From: Chionis minor | Taxonomy: Eukaryota; Chordata; Aves; Charadriiformes; Chionididae | NCBI GenBank assembly: GCA_013398295.1 | Contig: VZSF01001524.1 | Coordinates: 1,893,186-1,957,185 of the forward strand | DNA length: 64,000 bases | Reading direction: 5' to 3' | Shown here: piece by piece, positions 12,201 through 24,100 of the stretch | How positions within the stretch are numbered: the first letter of the stretch is position 1 | How the letters are laid out: the number at the start of each line of letters is the position of its first letter | Notes under the pieces: model-generated | The model's input: only the letters and a program-made list of their open reading frames with translations | Told to the model about the DNA's origin: nothing | The model's database searches: none | Translations under genes and position numbers: made by a program

Positions 12201-13918
12201 TCTTCTTCTTAGGTAGTACCAGGAGTCTGAATGCACACTCCTTCCTCCCAGACCGCCATCGTGAGGTAACACCCACATGTGGTTGCAGAGACCTGAATTT
12301 AGAAGTTGCATGACTATGATATGTCTTTTCTATTGGCATTCCTGCAGCTTTCCAAAGATGTTGCGAGGATGGTTTCTAAGATGAAAAAAGACTGCAGCAT
12401 GTAAAAATGAGGGTTAAGCTGCATGACTGCAAAGTAAGTTCCTTTCCTGTTCAAGGTTGTATTCAAGGGAATTTTCCTACTGTACGTTCCTGCCTTTCTA
12501 ATGCACTTCGCTAACTGTTCCTGATCACAGTATGATGCGTTCTTGATACATCTCAACGTGTCACTAAAACTATTGAAATGGAAATTATTAAATGGAGTAA
12601 AACTCATGTATCCAGGCATGGATTTTATTACAATTACTTTTATTGCTACATATGAAAGTATTAGGACAGAATTTAAGAGTTTTGAGAATTCAGCAGTTTT
12701 CAGTTTAACAGGATTCGGGGGGCTTTGACTTTTTTTTTCTGAATATCACTACTCTTTTAATGCAGGTTGTATTCTAATGATGTTTCCAAATTCTAGTAGT
12801 TCTTCAAATATATAATATTGAGATTTTATGTGCCATGATAAAAAACACCTGTATAGCAAAAGCTCTTCTCCACTTTCTTAGTGTGTATTTTTGCCTGCCA
12901 CTTCTCTCCCTCATGCATTCAACTACTAGAATCTTTTTATAAAGTGATGGGAAAAGCCTAATACCATGCATGAGTTTTGAAGGTATCAGGAAATAATAAA
13001 ACTCATCAAAAAATACTCACAAAAAATAAAAATGAAAGCAATTTGTTTTAAGTATTTACATGTGACAACTTCCATAATTTGAAATCTTTTACCTACTGAG
13101 AGGAAAACAAAGCTGTACATGTCCATACACAAATATATAGGGGTTGTTTTTTCGTTTGAGTTTTTTCTCACATACTTTTCTAAAACAAATGATGGTTGGA
13201 TAATGTCGGAATCAAAAAATGAAGACATGTACTTTCCACATAGACCTTTTTGGTGTAGAACTGCCATAGGTTTTCATTGAAGCAGGACAGAATTTGGAGC
13301 ATTTATTAACTGTAATTTAAAAGGTCTTATGAGAGAATTTAAACGTATTTTTGGAATGATGCATGCAGTTCCTTTTTCTTGATGTCCAACAAATAAGGTT
13401 ATTTGGACAGAATATGCTTCTCGTGCTGCCTTGAAGTTAATCAAGTCGTCTTTGCAAAAGCCTCTGAATTTAAAACTCACATTTACTTAGCTCAGTAGAT
13501 GGCAGCTGAGAAAGAAGACGGAAACCTTATGCAAAATCTCATTTTAGCTTGAGTTTCTTTTTTGAGAGATGTTGAAATTGTGCTGTGGTAAATACTTTGA
13601 AAGAAGATATCACTAATAAACTTTACTTTATGCTTAGCTTGTTTTATTAGTGGTAGTTAAGGCGCACCATGGATTAAGTCTTCTTAAAAGAGAATGACTT
13701 TAAATTATAAGAATCCATTAAGCTATTGGCAAAATAAATTAACTGAATTGGGAATAAAGATAGTACAAAGAGAAAGCATGTGGTTAATAATCATGAAAGA
13801 ATTAGTAAAGAATTATAGCTAAATTTCATTGGTATGACTTTTCTGTATTTTTCTTTTACAAGAGATTGTAATCTGAATGCATTTTTTTTTCTTCTGTCTT
13901 ATTTTTACGTCTTGTTTT
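9256..13918. other. Unique non-coding DNA
   Basis: No transposon or gene supported. A short hairpin (CCCCACTT at 9938-9945 with AAGTGGGG at 9962-9969) is too small to call. The region 11880-12060 is somewhat richer in GC than its surroundings but shows no coding signal. Confidence 0.55.
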
Positions 13919-13920
13919 CA

Positions 13921-13997
13921 ATGTACTGTATGGATTACAGTACTGTATGATATTTAAAGAATAAATGTATGATGTACTGTATGGATATTTAAAGAAA
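13921..13997. repeat. Imperfect local tandem duplication
   Basis: ATGTACTGTATGGAT occurs at 13921-13935 and again at 13973-13987. TACTGTATGATATTTAAAGAA at 13941-13961 is matched by the later TACTGTATGGATATTTAAAGAA ending at 13997. It is a small segmental duplication of about 50 bases with divergence, most likely from replication slippage. Confidence 0.75.
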
Positions 13998-14355
13998 AAA
14001 ATTATGGCTAATTAAGGGGATAAAAATTGGAGTGGAAAATCAGAACAGATTATTAAACTTAATCATTAATATATGCAACACTTGAAGATTGATATATGCT
14101 GTTGTTTTGAAATGTAAAATTATAACCATTGTGATTAGATGACAACTGAATTCTAGCTCAAGGTAACTCCTGTAGATGAACAGTTCTTTGGTGTTGAACA
14201 GTGTTGGTTCTTTGAGCTAGTTCACCTTTAATGAGAGCAGTTATTAAAGCTAACTGTATGTTGAGTGGTGTAATTGGGCATCATCTCTTTAATTATTTCA
14301 TTCACATAACCAAACAAGTAACTTCCAGTCACGGTTACTGAGGTTAATTGTAGAC

Positions 14356-14371
14356 TTTTTTTTTTTTTTTT
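14356..14371. repeat. Poly-T run (16 T)
   Basis: Sixteen consecutive T. No recognisable retrotransposon body adjoins it on either side. Confidence 0.9.
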
Positions 14372-16867
14372 ATAGTTCATTGGAATTAAGACATTGGTCT
14401 TACTGATTCAATACTTACCTATAGAATCACTGCATAGAGTTTCAGGGATGTATATAGATTTCTATCATTTGTGGGCTGCCACCAGTCAAGAATAGGCAAA
14501 GCAGATCTGAAAGCATTTCAGTGAGCCAATTTATAGTTTAAAGAAAGATCACAAATGAAATGTTGCCTTTGCAGCAGCCACTAGAACAAAAATTTCTATG
14601 ACTGCACAGAAAGAGCTAAAAGATATATGGGGATTGAATTCTTCATAGTGTTCCATTCCTCCTCTGAAATCATTAAAGAATTTTAAATAGTAAGAAGCCT
14701 AGCTAGTGAAGAATTGCAGAGATATCCAGTGTCAGCCTAATAGGATCTGATCAGCCCTGGCAGGCGCTCAGTGCTCCCTGGTGGAATCTGGAAAAAACAG
14801 CCTGTGAAGACTGAGAATAACAATCATCGTTCCCCTTTATCAAAATCTAGCTCTTTCATCATCCTCTCCTCGCTTCATACTTACAGTTTCAGATATGCAG
14901 CTAAAAACCATGCCTAACATGACTTTGGGATTCACAGTGGCATGAGAGAACGCATATTTGGGGGAACAAGTCAATCAGTCCATAGGAAGTTTTGACTGCA
15001 GCTATGCTGGGGTAACAAAGTAGGAGATGAGGAATGTCCAGAAAAATCCCTTGAGGAAATGTGTCTGATGGAAAAAACAAAGCAGCTCTGTCCTCAGGTG
15101 TTTAGCTGTGGAAATTGAGTTGGTCTTTGCATACCAAAAAAAGAAAAGTGTTCTATTCACTCCATGCACTCTACTGAAAAGTTAAACCAAATACATTATT
15201 CTAACCTACCAATGACTAAATTTATTTTGGCATATGTTTAATCATTTATGAAACTGTCCTATTCGAGAAAGAGTGTAAGTACCTACTTAAAACAAAGTAG
15301 ATATTTAAGGACTTCCTTGAATAAGAGCCAGAGTGCTTGAAATTAGGAGGTGCACATCTTTTTAGTCTAAAAACAAAACAAAACAAACCCTAACTAAAAA
15401 TTGAAACACAGCTTCCTTCATTAATATTAGGTGGTAATAAGCTTCACAGACACGCAGGCTCCAGAAAAGCAACTATTTCCCATGAGAAATTCAAAGAGCT
15501 TTTCTGAAGCTTATAAATGTTTAATTTTAAAGATACAACAAACCAATATGCCCTTGCTCTGTGTAAACATGTTTAAAATAGATATGAGAGCATGTGAGGC
15601 CTACCTGTACACTGGTGTTGCTCGGACTGGTTTTCTGGAAACTTTTCAAAATGCAACTCCTGGAGAGACTGAAGTACTGAAACACATTCTTACACAGTGT
15701 CCTTTATTTGGCAGTAGCTAAAAGGATAATATTTTTGGAAATACCTGACAGCCAGAAGTATTTCTTGTTTTGCTCCTGTATTTATGTTTTGGGAAGATGA
15801 TTGTCTCTGCTGAACTTGTTACCAAGAGAGAAGAGAATGGCATATCAAGCTAGTTAGGAAACCAGAGTTTTAGTTATGGATTTAGAATACAGATTAACTG
15901 AGGGAACTGTGCATACATGAGGATTTTAAAGTGGCATAGGAAAGACATACACTGGCAAAAACAACCCTAATATTCTACAGAGTTCACATTTGATGTCCTT
16001 AATGGAAAAGCTCCAATTATCTAACCTTGATGGCCACATGGAATGTTCTTCTCTCTGTATTAAAAAAACCAACCAAACAAAAAACTAAAAAGCCCCCCCG
16101 TAAGTTAACAACCATATATACTGAGTAGTAAGTTCAATGATGAATTCTGGAAAGGCATGATTTAAATGTCAGCATCCATATAATTAAAATGCTTCCTATA
16201 TGGATTGACTATATGAAAGACTGTACAGACTGATGAGAAGAACTCTGATTCACCAGTATTTATTTTAGTCATGTGCAAACTCCCACTGAGAAATGGGGAA
16301 TTTTATTGGAGGTGTATGAACAGGAAGTCTATAACCTCAGAACAGAGAAAGACTCCAGGAAGCAGTAGAAAAATATTTCAAACTATTATTGACCATCATT
16401 AATAAGAGAAGTGAGAGTAGTTGAGTTCTTTTTAGATATAAATCATCAAAAGCAAGAAGGAGATTCTTTAAATGCAATTAAAGGCAAATGATAAATATTC
16501 ATCACTGTAGCCAAGACTGATCATCAGTGAATTATTCAGCTTCTCCAGACTACACCCTGTTTTTCTATAGATAAAAGCATATTCTGCCTACACTTGCAAG
16601 TTGAGAATTGAATATCTACCTGATGAAGAAAGGAATAAGAATGTATATGTACTAAATTAAGACTCTTTTTGTGATTCTGCCGTTGAGCATCAGCGATCCA
16701 GTCAAGATCGTTGGTTCCACATGTATCCAAAGAATAGAAATAACCTTATCAGAAACAGGAACTGCTGACAACAGAATTATTTTCTTGGAGAAAAGAATTA
16801 TGTTTGTCCCAGTGCAGAGATTTTGGTAGACCACAGTAAAATGCCATGTACAGTATGACTCATCGGG
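14372..16867. other. Unique AT-rich non-coding DNA
   Basis: No transposon or gene supported. It contains the possible CTCF site at 14766-14790 and a short AAAAC repeat at about 15369-15388. Open frames (for example 15431-15721) have no recognisable family. Confidence 0.55.
14766..14790 (-). promoter_or_regulatory. Possible CTCF-binding site
   Basis: The minus strand reads CCACCAGGGAGCACTGAGCG, close to the vertebrate CTCF core (CCACCAGGGGGCGCT type) with a few substitutions. The local rise in GC and the presence of CpG fit a retained site. A single motif match in 64 kb is weak evidence. Confidence 0.25.
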
Positions 16868-17369
16868 AGTGCTGTGTTTGATTCTGACTCCCCAAGACAA
16901 TAAAGACATGGACTTAGTGGAGTGTGCCTAGCAAAGAGCCACAAAGATGATTAAGAATGGATTGTCTTCTTAAGAGGAGAAGCTGAAAGAGCTCTGAGGG
17001 TTTGATCTAGAGCAGAGAAGGCTAAAGGGGATATTACGCATGTGTATAAACAATTAGTGGTAGGGAATGAAGATGAGGGAGTCGTACTTCTCAGTAGTGC
17101 CATAGATGGGATAAGAGGCAATGGACACAAATTAAAAGACATAGGAAATTCCCTCTGAACACAAATGAGCACCTTATTACTGAGAGGGTGGACAAACACT
17201 AGAAGAGGTTGCCCAGAAAGATAGCGGAGTCTCCATTCATGGAGATATTCAAAACCAACCTAGACACGACCCTGGCCAACCTGCTCTGGCTGACCCTGCT
17301 TGAGCAGGGTGATAGGACAAGACGCCCTCCAGGGGTGCCTTTCAACCTCAACCCTTTTGCGATTATGTG
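16868..17369 (+). mobile_element. CR1 LINE fragment, 5'-truncated, plus strand
   Basis: About 500 bases of CR1 ORF2 C-terminal and 3' sequence. Diagnostic blocks are the region corresponding to the tryptophan-histidine/arginine segment (GCAAAGAGCCACAAAGATGA), GTGTATAAACAATTAG, GAGGTTGCCCAGAAAG, and the 3' end with the CTGACCCTGCTTGAGCAGGG block and CTCAACCCTTTTGCGATTATG. The reading frame is broken many times, so this is one of the older copies in the window. It belongs to the CR1 group whose 3' end reads like GACCTCCAGAGGTCCCTTCCAACC. That differs from the group at 2730, 53369 and 57788. Confidence 0.9.
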
Positions 17370-20300
17370 AAAGAAAAGAAAAAAACAAAACTGAAAAATC
17401 TTCAAAAGAAGCTAATGTGTTTACTAACACCAATTCAATATCAATTCAAAAGAAAAAGGATAATAGGCATAAACCAAAACTGAATTTTATACATGAAATC
17501 GAGGTCAAGATTTTTAATAGCATGTTTCTGAGTTATAGTCTTTATGTTTCAGATAGGCTGTGTAATTTAGGCTTCAATAAGAGTGGTTGTGCATCTAAGG
17601 ACATGTAATATGAATACCTATTAAAATGAATGAAAACTTATGAGTGAAGCTGTAAGGTTTTGATTTTGTAATCGATACATTTGAAGACACTACAAATCAG
17701 TTAATAAATTCTTTCACTATTCAAATGTCCAATTCAATTGCTATTCAATCTTCAAATTTGGTCTTTTGTTTTTATGGTTATATTGATTTGTCCATTGAGG
17801 GGGATCAGTGGAGAGACCAGTTTAGCCATAAAAATAACAGACTGGAAGCAATAAATATCTACAGCTGAGACTTTGAACTTGTTAGAAAGAAAAGGGAATA
17901 AATCAGGGTTAGTATTTAGTCAAAATTCATGTATACTAAAGGTACAAACTGATAAGTGTATTATATCCATAAATGTAGATATAAAAAGGTCAAACATTGC
18001 ACGGATGACAATAGGGAAAATCTTTAAGACGGCAGTACTAACATAGTATTTTCTTTAAAAAAACAATTGTTGCTATCAGCTCCTAAGTCTGTGTCTGGCC
18101 CACAGGAAGTCTATTCAACAATACAAGCCATTATCAAAAAGTGCCACCTCTGCATTTTCCATCAATTTATGGCTTGCAGCCAGGAGTAATAAGTCACAGC
18201 TATAGCAGAAACCAAAATAATAGTCCAAACAGTTGGATATAATAGCAGTGATGGAACCATAAGGGCATCTAAAATCAAACATAAGTGGGAGAGGACCAAA
18301 ACAGAGCATTGCAATTCTGTAGCCCAGCAAACTAGCTCTCAACTGTAAGCTGGGGAAACACAAGTATTAACTGTGTCAATAAAAAGATTATTGGCTTATG
18401 AATGTGGTTCCTGCATCCATCTGGTTTGAGAGAGAATTTTTGGCTGTAAGAGGTGCATTGTACTTTCCAGTTTTCACCTTATAAATCTGTTTGTCCATAG
18501 AGTTCTTGGAAGAGGTTCCTGGATTCATCTAATATTATATAAGTGGCCATTTTATATAAGCCCTTATTTTTTAAATTCAAGTGAGATGAATAAAAAATGT
18601 TCTGTCCATGTTTACAAGCTATCTAACAGCAATAGTTTAAGTAAATATTGCTTAGCATAAATAATATTATACTAGGAAGACAGCAGGAATAATGAAAAAT
18701 GTAACTAAGAAAGAGCTATTCAAATGACCTGGTTAAGCACTGCAGAACTGGTTGGAGTATCATAAAAATAGCCAATGTTATTTTAAATATTAATTTAGAG
18801 GAGTCTTTCATCCCAATACAACTGTCCCCAGAAAGAGCAGAATCGATAACCCACCAGGACACTCACAGGCTGTTACAATTGTGAAATGAGGGACTAGAGT
18901 GCCAGAAGTGTTGGGGGAACTCAGCTCTGAATGATATGGAGTAAAATTCCATAACTGTCTTGTACTGGTATGACTAAATTTTGAGCAGTGCAGAAACCTG
19001 GATAATAAAAGCTTAGATACTAAAATACAATGTACTCTGATAGAAAATAAGTTAGATCATCTAATAAGAATGCTAGAGCATTAATCAAATAATAAACTAT
19101 AAAATTTAACTGTAACAGTGAAACTCTCACCTTACAAAGCAGTTATCTTTATCAACATGTGACAGCCATCATGCTATTCACCAACTATTAAACTTAAATA
19201 GAGTCAGCATTTTCTGAAATTGACAGGAATTTTATTCTCAATTTAAATACGTATTTTACTTCTGTGTTGGGAAGCAGGGATAGAGGGGCTCTCAGAGCAC
19301 ATATCTTCTGAGATTGGAAAGGGTAGCACTAGTGAAATCTGGAGGGCAAATTGACAAGCAAAATTCAAAATATCTTCCTCACCATTCTTGTCTAGCTTAT
19401 GTCTCTGTAGAAACCACTTTGTTTCATTCAGGAAACTTTATACTGTGCTGGATGTTTGAGCAGGACTTTTCTTTCTTGTATAGGTGTAGGAAACAGATTA
19501 CTTCTATGTCTGAGTCTATGCTTTATGTCTCCTTGTGGTTAACGTTAGTCTTGCCATGAAGACAGTGATTTGCATGCATATCTGTGTCTGTTGAACTCTC
19601 TGGCACCAATTTCTTTTGATCAAAGGAAGTGTTAAGTGTCCTTGTTGGTCCTTCATTTTGAATTTACATTTTACAGTCTTCTGGAAAGGCTTAAAATCTC
19701 TTTAAGTTGTCCTTGTTGTTCAGAAGTAAACCCCACAAGCCTGGTAAATTTGGCAGATCTGTCTATTAGCTAATTAAAGATCAACCTGCCTCCTACGTGT
19801 CTGTTTTTATGCAAAATTTTCAGCAAGTGTACAATGTCACCTCTGCTGAGATACTGAATTATAATTTGAAATTGTTAAGATTCAAAGCTAAACCTATCAG
19901 GAAAGATAGATGGCCATATGATAGAAGCATTTCATTGGGATGTGGTGATCTTGATATGTAGGTATGGTCCTAGAACTGCTCCTCATCAGTTTCAGTAGAA
20001 ATTTACCATGAAATTGTAGAATATAGTGGGACTTGCCTAGGCATTTTACCTGATATATGTGGAATTAGGATTGTAAACACTGAATCCTGAGATGTACTGA
20101 CTCTATACAGTCTTGTACAAAGGATAGCTTTCCTAATATTCCGAACTTCTTAAAGAAGCAACATAACGTAAAATACAGTATCTTATGTGATCCCAAAGCT
20201 GGGAGAAGAGCAACTTGTTGTTCTGCAAGTCCATTCCTAGGAGTAGGTATGGGGTAGGGGTGTGCTTATGTACAGTTCCCTATATAAATTCAGTTGATAG

Positions 20301-20959
20301 CAAATTTGTCTTACCCAATTAATTCATCCTCTTGATGCCAATACAGATATCCTTAGAGACAGATCCAGATCTCCAAAGCCAGAAGATTAGTGTTTAGTTT
20401 AAGGGAAAAACTATCATGCTCTATGTGGTCTCTCTAACTCACTATAAATTGTTATTGTCTGAAAGTTTGGGAATGCTGAATAGTCTGTTGCATGTTTTTA
20501 TATGCATCCATCAATATCTTTTGTCTTTTGTAGAGCTGAGATAATCTGAGAGATATTATACTTTGCTAAACCTGCATTTTTCTTTTCCATTATGTGAAAG
20601 TAGGACATCTGGTATGTGCTGGGACAGTATTTCAAACATCATCTCCTGCTGAGCTGTGCACAGTAATTAATTACATGTCAACAGATGAACAAAGTATTTC
20701 ATCAATTATTATTGTTATTTGCCTTAGCTGTACTAAACCAAATATCTTTGCTGCCATTCCTGGAACAGTGGTCTAAATACCCTGTGTTCTGACTCCCATT
20801 ACACATTAGTATAACCAAAGAGAAAAAAAGGATTTTTCAAAAGCATGCCTCTTGGTGTTTGTTACTAGAATTGTCTCATCTCATTTGTTTATAGTGGCCT
20901 CAGAATCTGTACATATTATAGACTTCTACACAGCATATTGGCTGTTCCACTGAAGGGAA
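17370..20959. other. Unique AT-rich non-coding DNA
   Basis: No supported gene or transposon. The segment 19740-19890 contains TAGCTAATTAAAGATC, TTTTTATGCAAAATTT and further AT-rich motifs in non-repetitive context. It is listed as a weak candidate for a conserved element in the findings. Confidence 0.5.
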
Positions 20960-21190
20960 GGAGGGATGGCTCATTAATGATAGTGCCAGCAAAGGACTCA
21001 GGAGATCTGTGTTCAATAACCTTCTTCATCAGTTTCTTTCCTGTATAGTCTTGGCAAGTCTGTTAGATTTACAAGGCTATTTCAGTGCTGAAATGCTTTC
21101 TGATAATCCGGATTTTAGATTATCAATTTCCCGTCTGTTATGTGAAGATAATAATACTGGATTTACAGTCGTGGGGATATTTGAACTAAA
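20960..21190 (+). mobile_element. MIR/CORE-SINE copy, plus strand
   Basis: An old tRNA-derived SINE. The order of blocks matches MIR: GGACTCAGGAGATCTGTGTT, then a degraded TTCCTGT..GTCTTGGCAAGTC segment (the CORE stretch usually near GTGTGACCTTGGGCAAGTC), then TCAATTTCCCGTCTGTTA and GAAGATAATAATACT (usually TCAGTTTCCCCATCTGTAAA and GGGGATAATAATA). Between the last two blocks there are roughly 40 extra bases (about 21075-21115) compared with MIR as I know it, including GATAATCC and its near-inverse GGATTTTAGATTATC. It is heavily diverged, as expected for an amniote-age insertion. Confidence 0.65.
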
Positions 21191-24100
21191 CAGGAGCTAG
21201 CAGAAGGGAATAAAGAAGTTCTTAGGTGGTTACTCAGGCCTCAGCTTTATATACTTTGTTCCATATACTGTTTTTTCCAAAATGGGAAAAGCCAATCTCT
21301 TTGAGCTTTCAAAATGGAGTTGCTGCATGTGCCCCGCCTAAGTCGTACCCAGAAGTCATTTGGGAGAGTGCTAGCTACCATAGGCCAAAAGCCAGTGACC
21401 GCTTTTTTAGTTTAAGTATGTAGTCACATTACCACTGTCTAGGAATATGCCCTCGGATGGTTTAATTAAGGTGTAGCCCTTTCCCACTGTGGGATTTTGT
21501 ATGAATAGAGGATGTCGGATATAGGTACAGCATAACGAGGACTCTCAGGGTTGAAAGGATGTTCCTTTTCATGAGATACAAAAAGAGTTCCTTGAGAAAA
21601 TCTGTGTGACATTCACCAATTTTTAGAAGCTCAACTTTTATTAGGAGGTGATGTCAATTCTAGCATGTCCCAATGACCTGTATCACTGCACATCTTAAAT
21701 GCAAACCCAGGGGTCAATGGCTGCTCAACCATTTTCTTAGAAGCTGATCAAAAATCTTTAGTGTTTTCAGTGATTTTCCCTTCCTTAGTTTGTTTGAACT
21801 CCAGCCCTCCTATTCCCTTGCCGGATCATGCAGAAAGGGCATCATGGCAATGCTCAGGACTAGGTGACTCTTCACCTAGAGGTCACTGTTTACTCAGTTT
21901 TGCTTGAAGCGTGTGAATGAAGCTCATCAATACGAAAGTCAGCAGATTTCTGTGTGAACCGGATTCAGATGGACTTGCACAGCTGTAACCGCTATTGTGG
22001 GTATTTCCATACTCAGCTCCACAGTGTAATTGCCTACAAAGCCTTTTAGGAAAAAGATGCTCAGCCAAGAGCTTTTAAAAAGTGCCAGTTCTATTTTTAC
22101 AAATTGTGTCACTATCCCGTGTTTGAAAACCATGTTTTTATTTTATGTGACTTACAACACAACCTGGAGACAACTGCATTGTTAAGTGCAATGTTTCAGC
22201 AAGGACTACAAACACAACCAGGACAGGTGGAGAAGAAAGGTAGAGCCTATTCTTTCCCATACAACCTGCTTGTGCGCTCAGCTTCTATGAAAGCTGATCT
22301 GTGCTAGCCTGGGAGATAATCTGCTTCCTTTTCTCGAAGGAGATTGTTCTTTATTGCAGAGATATCCGGCTGGGCTACTAAGTTACTACGTAAGCCATTC
22401 AGAAATGGGCTATCTTGCTTTCCCAGCTGAAGGAATGACTCTTGTATAAGTCACCTGGAGATCCAACACAGTTGTTTCCTTCTCTCTCACAGGTACAGGA
22501 ATCGCTGGAGGCATGGTGGTAAAAGAATCACAAAGCTGGCAACAATTTAGAAATGTTTGAATAAGGGAATTATTCATCAGCACAATGATTCATGCTCTCC
22601 AGTTTTCCAGAGGAGATAGTCACAGCACTTTTTTCCACTGGGAGGAGGGAGACAAGGGGCAGACAGGCAAAGCTGATTCCCAAGGATTGGCTCCACGCTC
22701 AAGAGAAATGGATGTGAATTTTCTCATCTTTCCTTCAATATTTTCTCAGCTCCTGGATGTGTGGGAGGAAAAGGAAATTATTCAGAATCTATTATGACTT
22801 TCCACTACGTTGCTGCATTTTGGATTACTGTTTGTCTTATGTCTGCAGTCCATTGTCTCTTGTATGAACTGATTCCCACCTCCCTGTTCTGTTATCGTTC
22901 AATCACAATGCTGTAAAACCAGTTTCAAGGCAACTGAAGTTACCTGCAAAGAGACTACTCAGGTATGCTTTTCAGACCTGGTTAAAAATCCCTTTAAATG
23001 CATAGAAAGATTTCTGAAGATTAAAGTGGACTTTTGTTTGGGCCCATGGTATCAAAACCATATTTGGGAAATCTTTGGGTATTAAGCTCTGATATCCATT
23101 AAGGAGCCATAAGATATAACTAATAAGAGCCAGCCTTACTCAGAAAATTTAGGAAAGAGCAAATAAGATCTGTGACCGTGCTTGGGAAGAGGGAAAATAC
23201 CCACATAATCTTTAAAATCCCAATTTGAATTTGCTGTAGTTTTTTGGGGATCCTCCAGAAGCAATGTCCTCATGGTTCCTAATATTTTTAAAGCTTTTAG
23301 TCTCCTCATGTTACTGATACAGAAGCAATTCCCCTGACCACTAAACTCAGTACAAAACAAAAAAGATGTATCCTATTAATAAAGTTAGATTGTTAAAAGT
23401 ATTCCCTCTCATGTATAACTTGTTTCAAGCTCTTTACTTAAAGAAATAGGACTTCTTTTACAGAACAGAAAACTAAATGCTTGTTAATCTTTTCCAGGTG
23501 TGTAAGAGCAAATAAAAAGGCCACACTTTAACCTATGTTTAACATTTCAAAAAGAATCTTACTGCAGATAAATGTATGCTCTGATGCTGACCATTAAATG
23601 ATTCATTTTCAAGGTGTGTGGCCTTATTAAGTTTGGAAATTCATATACAGCTCGCACATATGTGCCTCTGTTTCTAGTAGTGAGGGTATTTTGATATGCA
23701 CCAAACACCACAGCCTGGAACTGACATCATTCTTTGGCAGACGTGAATATTTTGTATTGTAATTACTGGCTTGCATGTCAGTACACTCCCGCTGTCTATT
23801 AAACAGAACGATATACTCGTGCTCGGGGTGTTTTGCCAATCCTTTCTATTGGCTAAGCAAACAAAGGTCTTCTCACCAGCCAAAGGGCTTATTTTATGTG
23901 TACAGTTTGCTTATGTGCAAGACAGAGGTGTCTAGGTCTCTGTATTTAAGCTGGAAAAACATCTCCAAAAGTTATGTGAACATTCACTTGGACATTGTAT
24001 TTTTCCTTCCTCCTTTAAGTGCTTTCAGTGAACATTCCCAGTGAACTGTTTCTGAAGCTAGGGTCTACTGGGGGTCATAAACAGGGTCAAAAATACCCTC

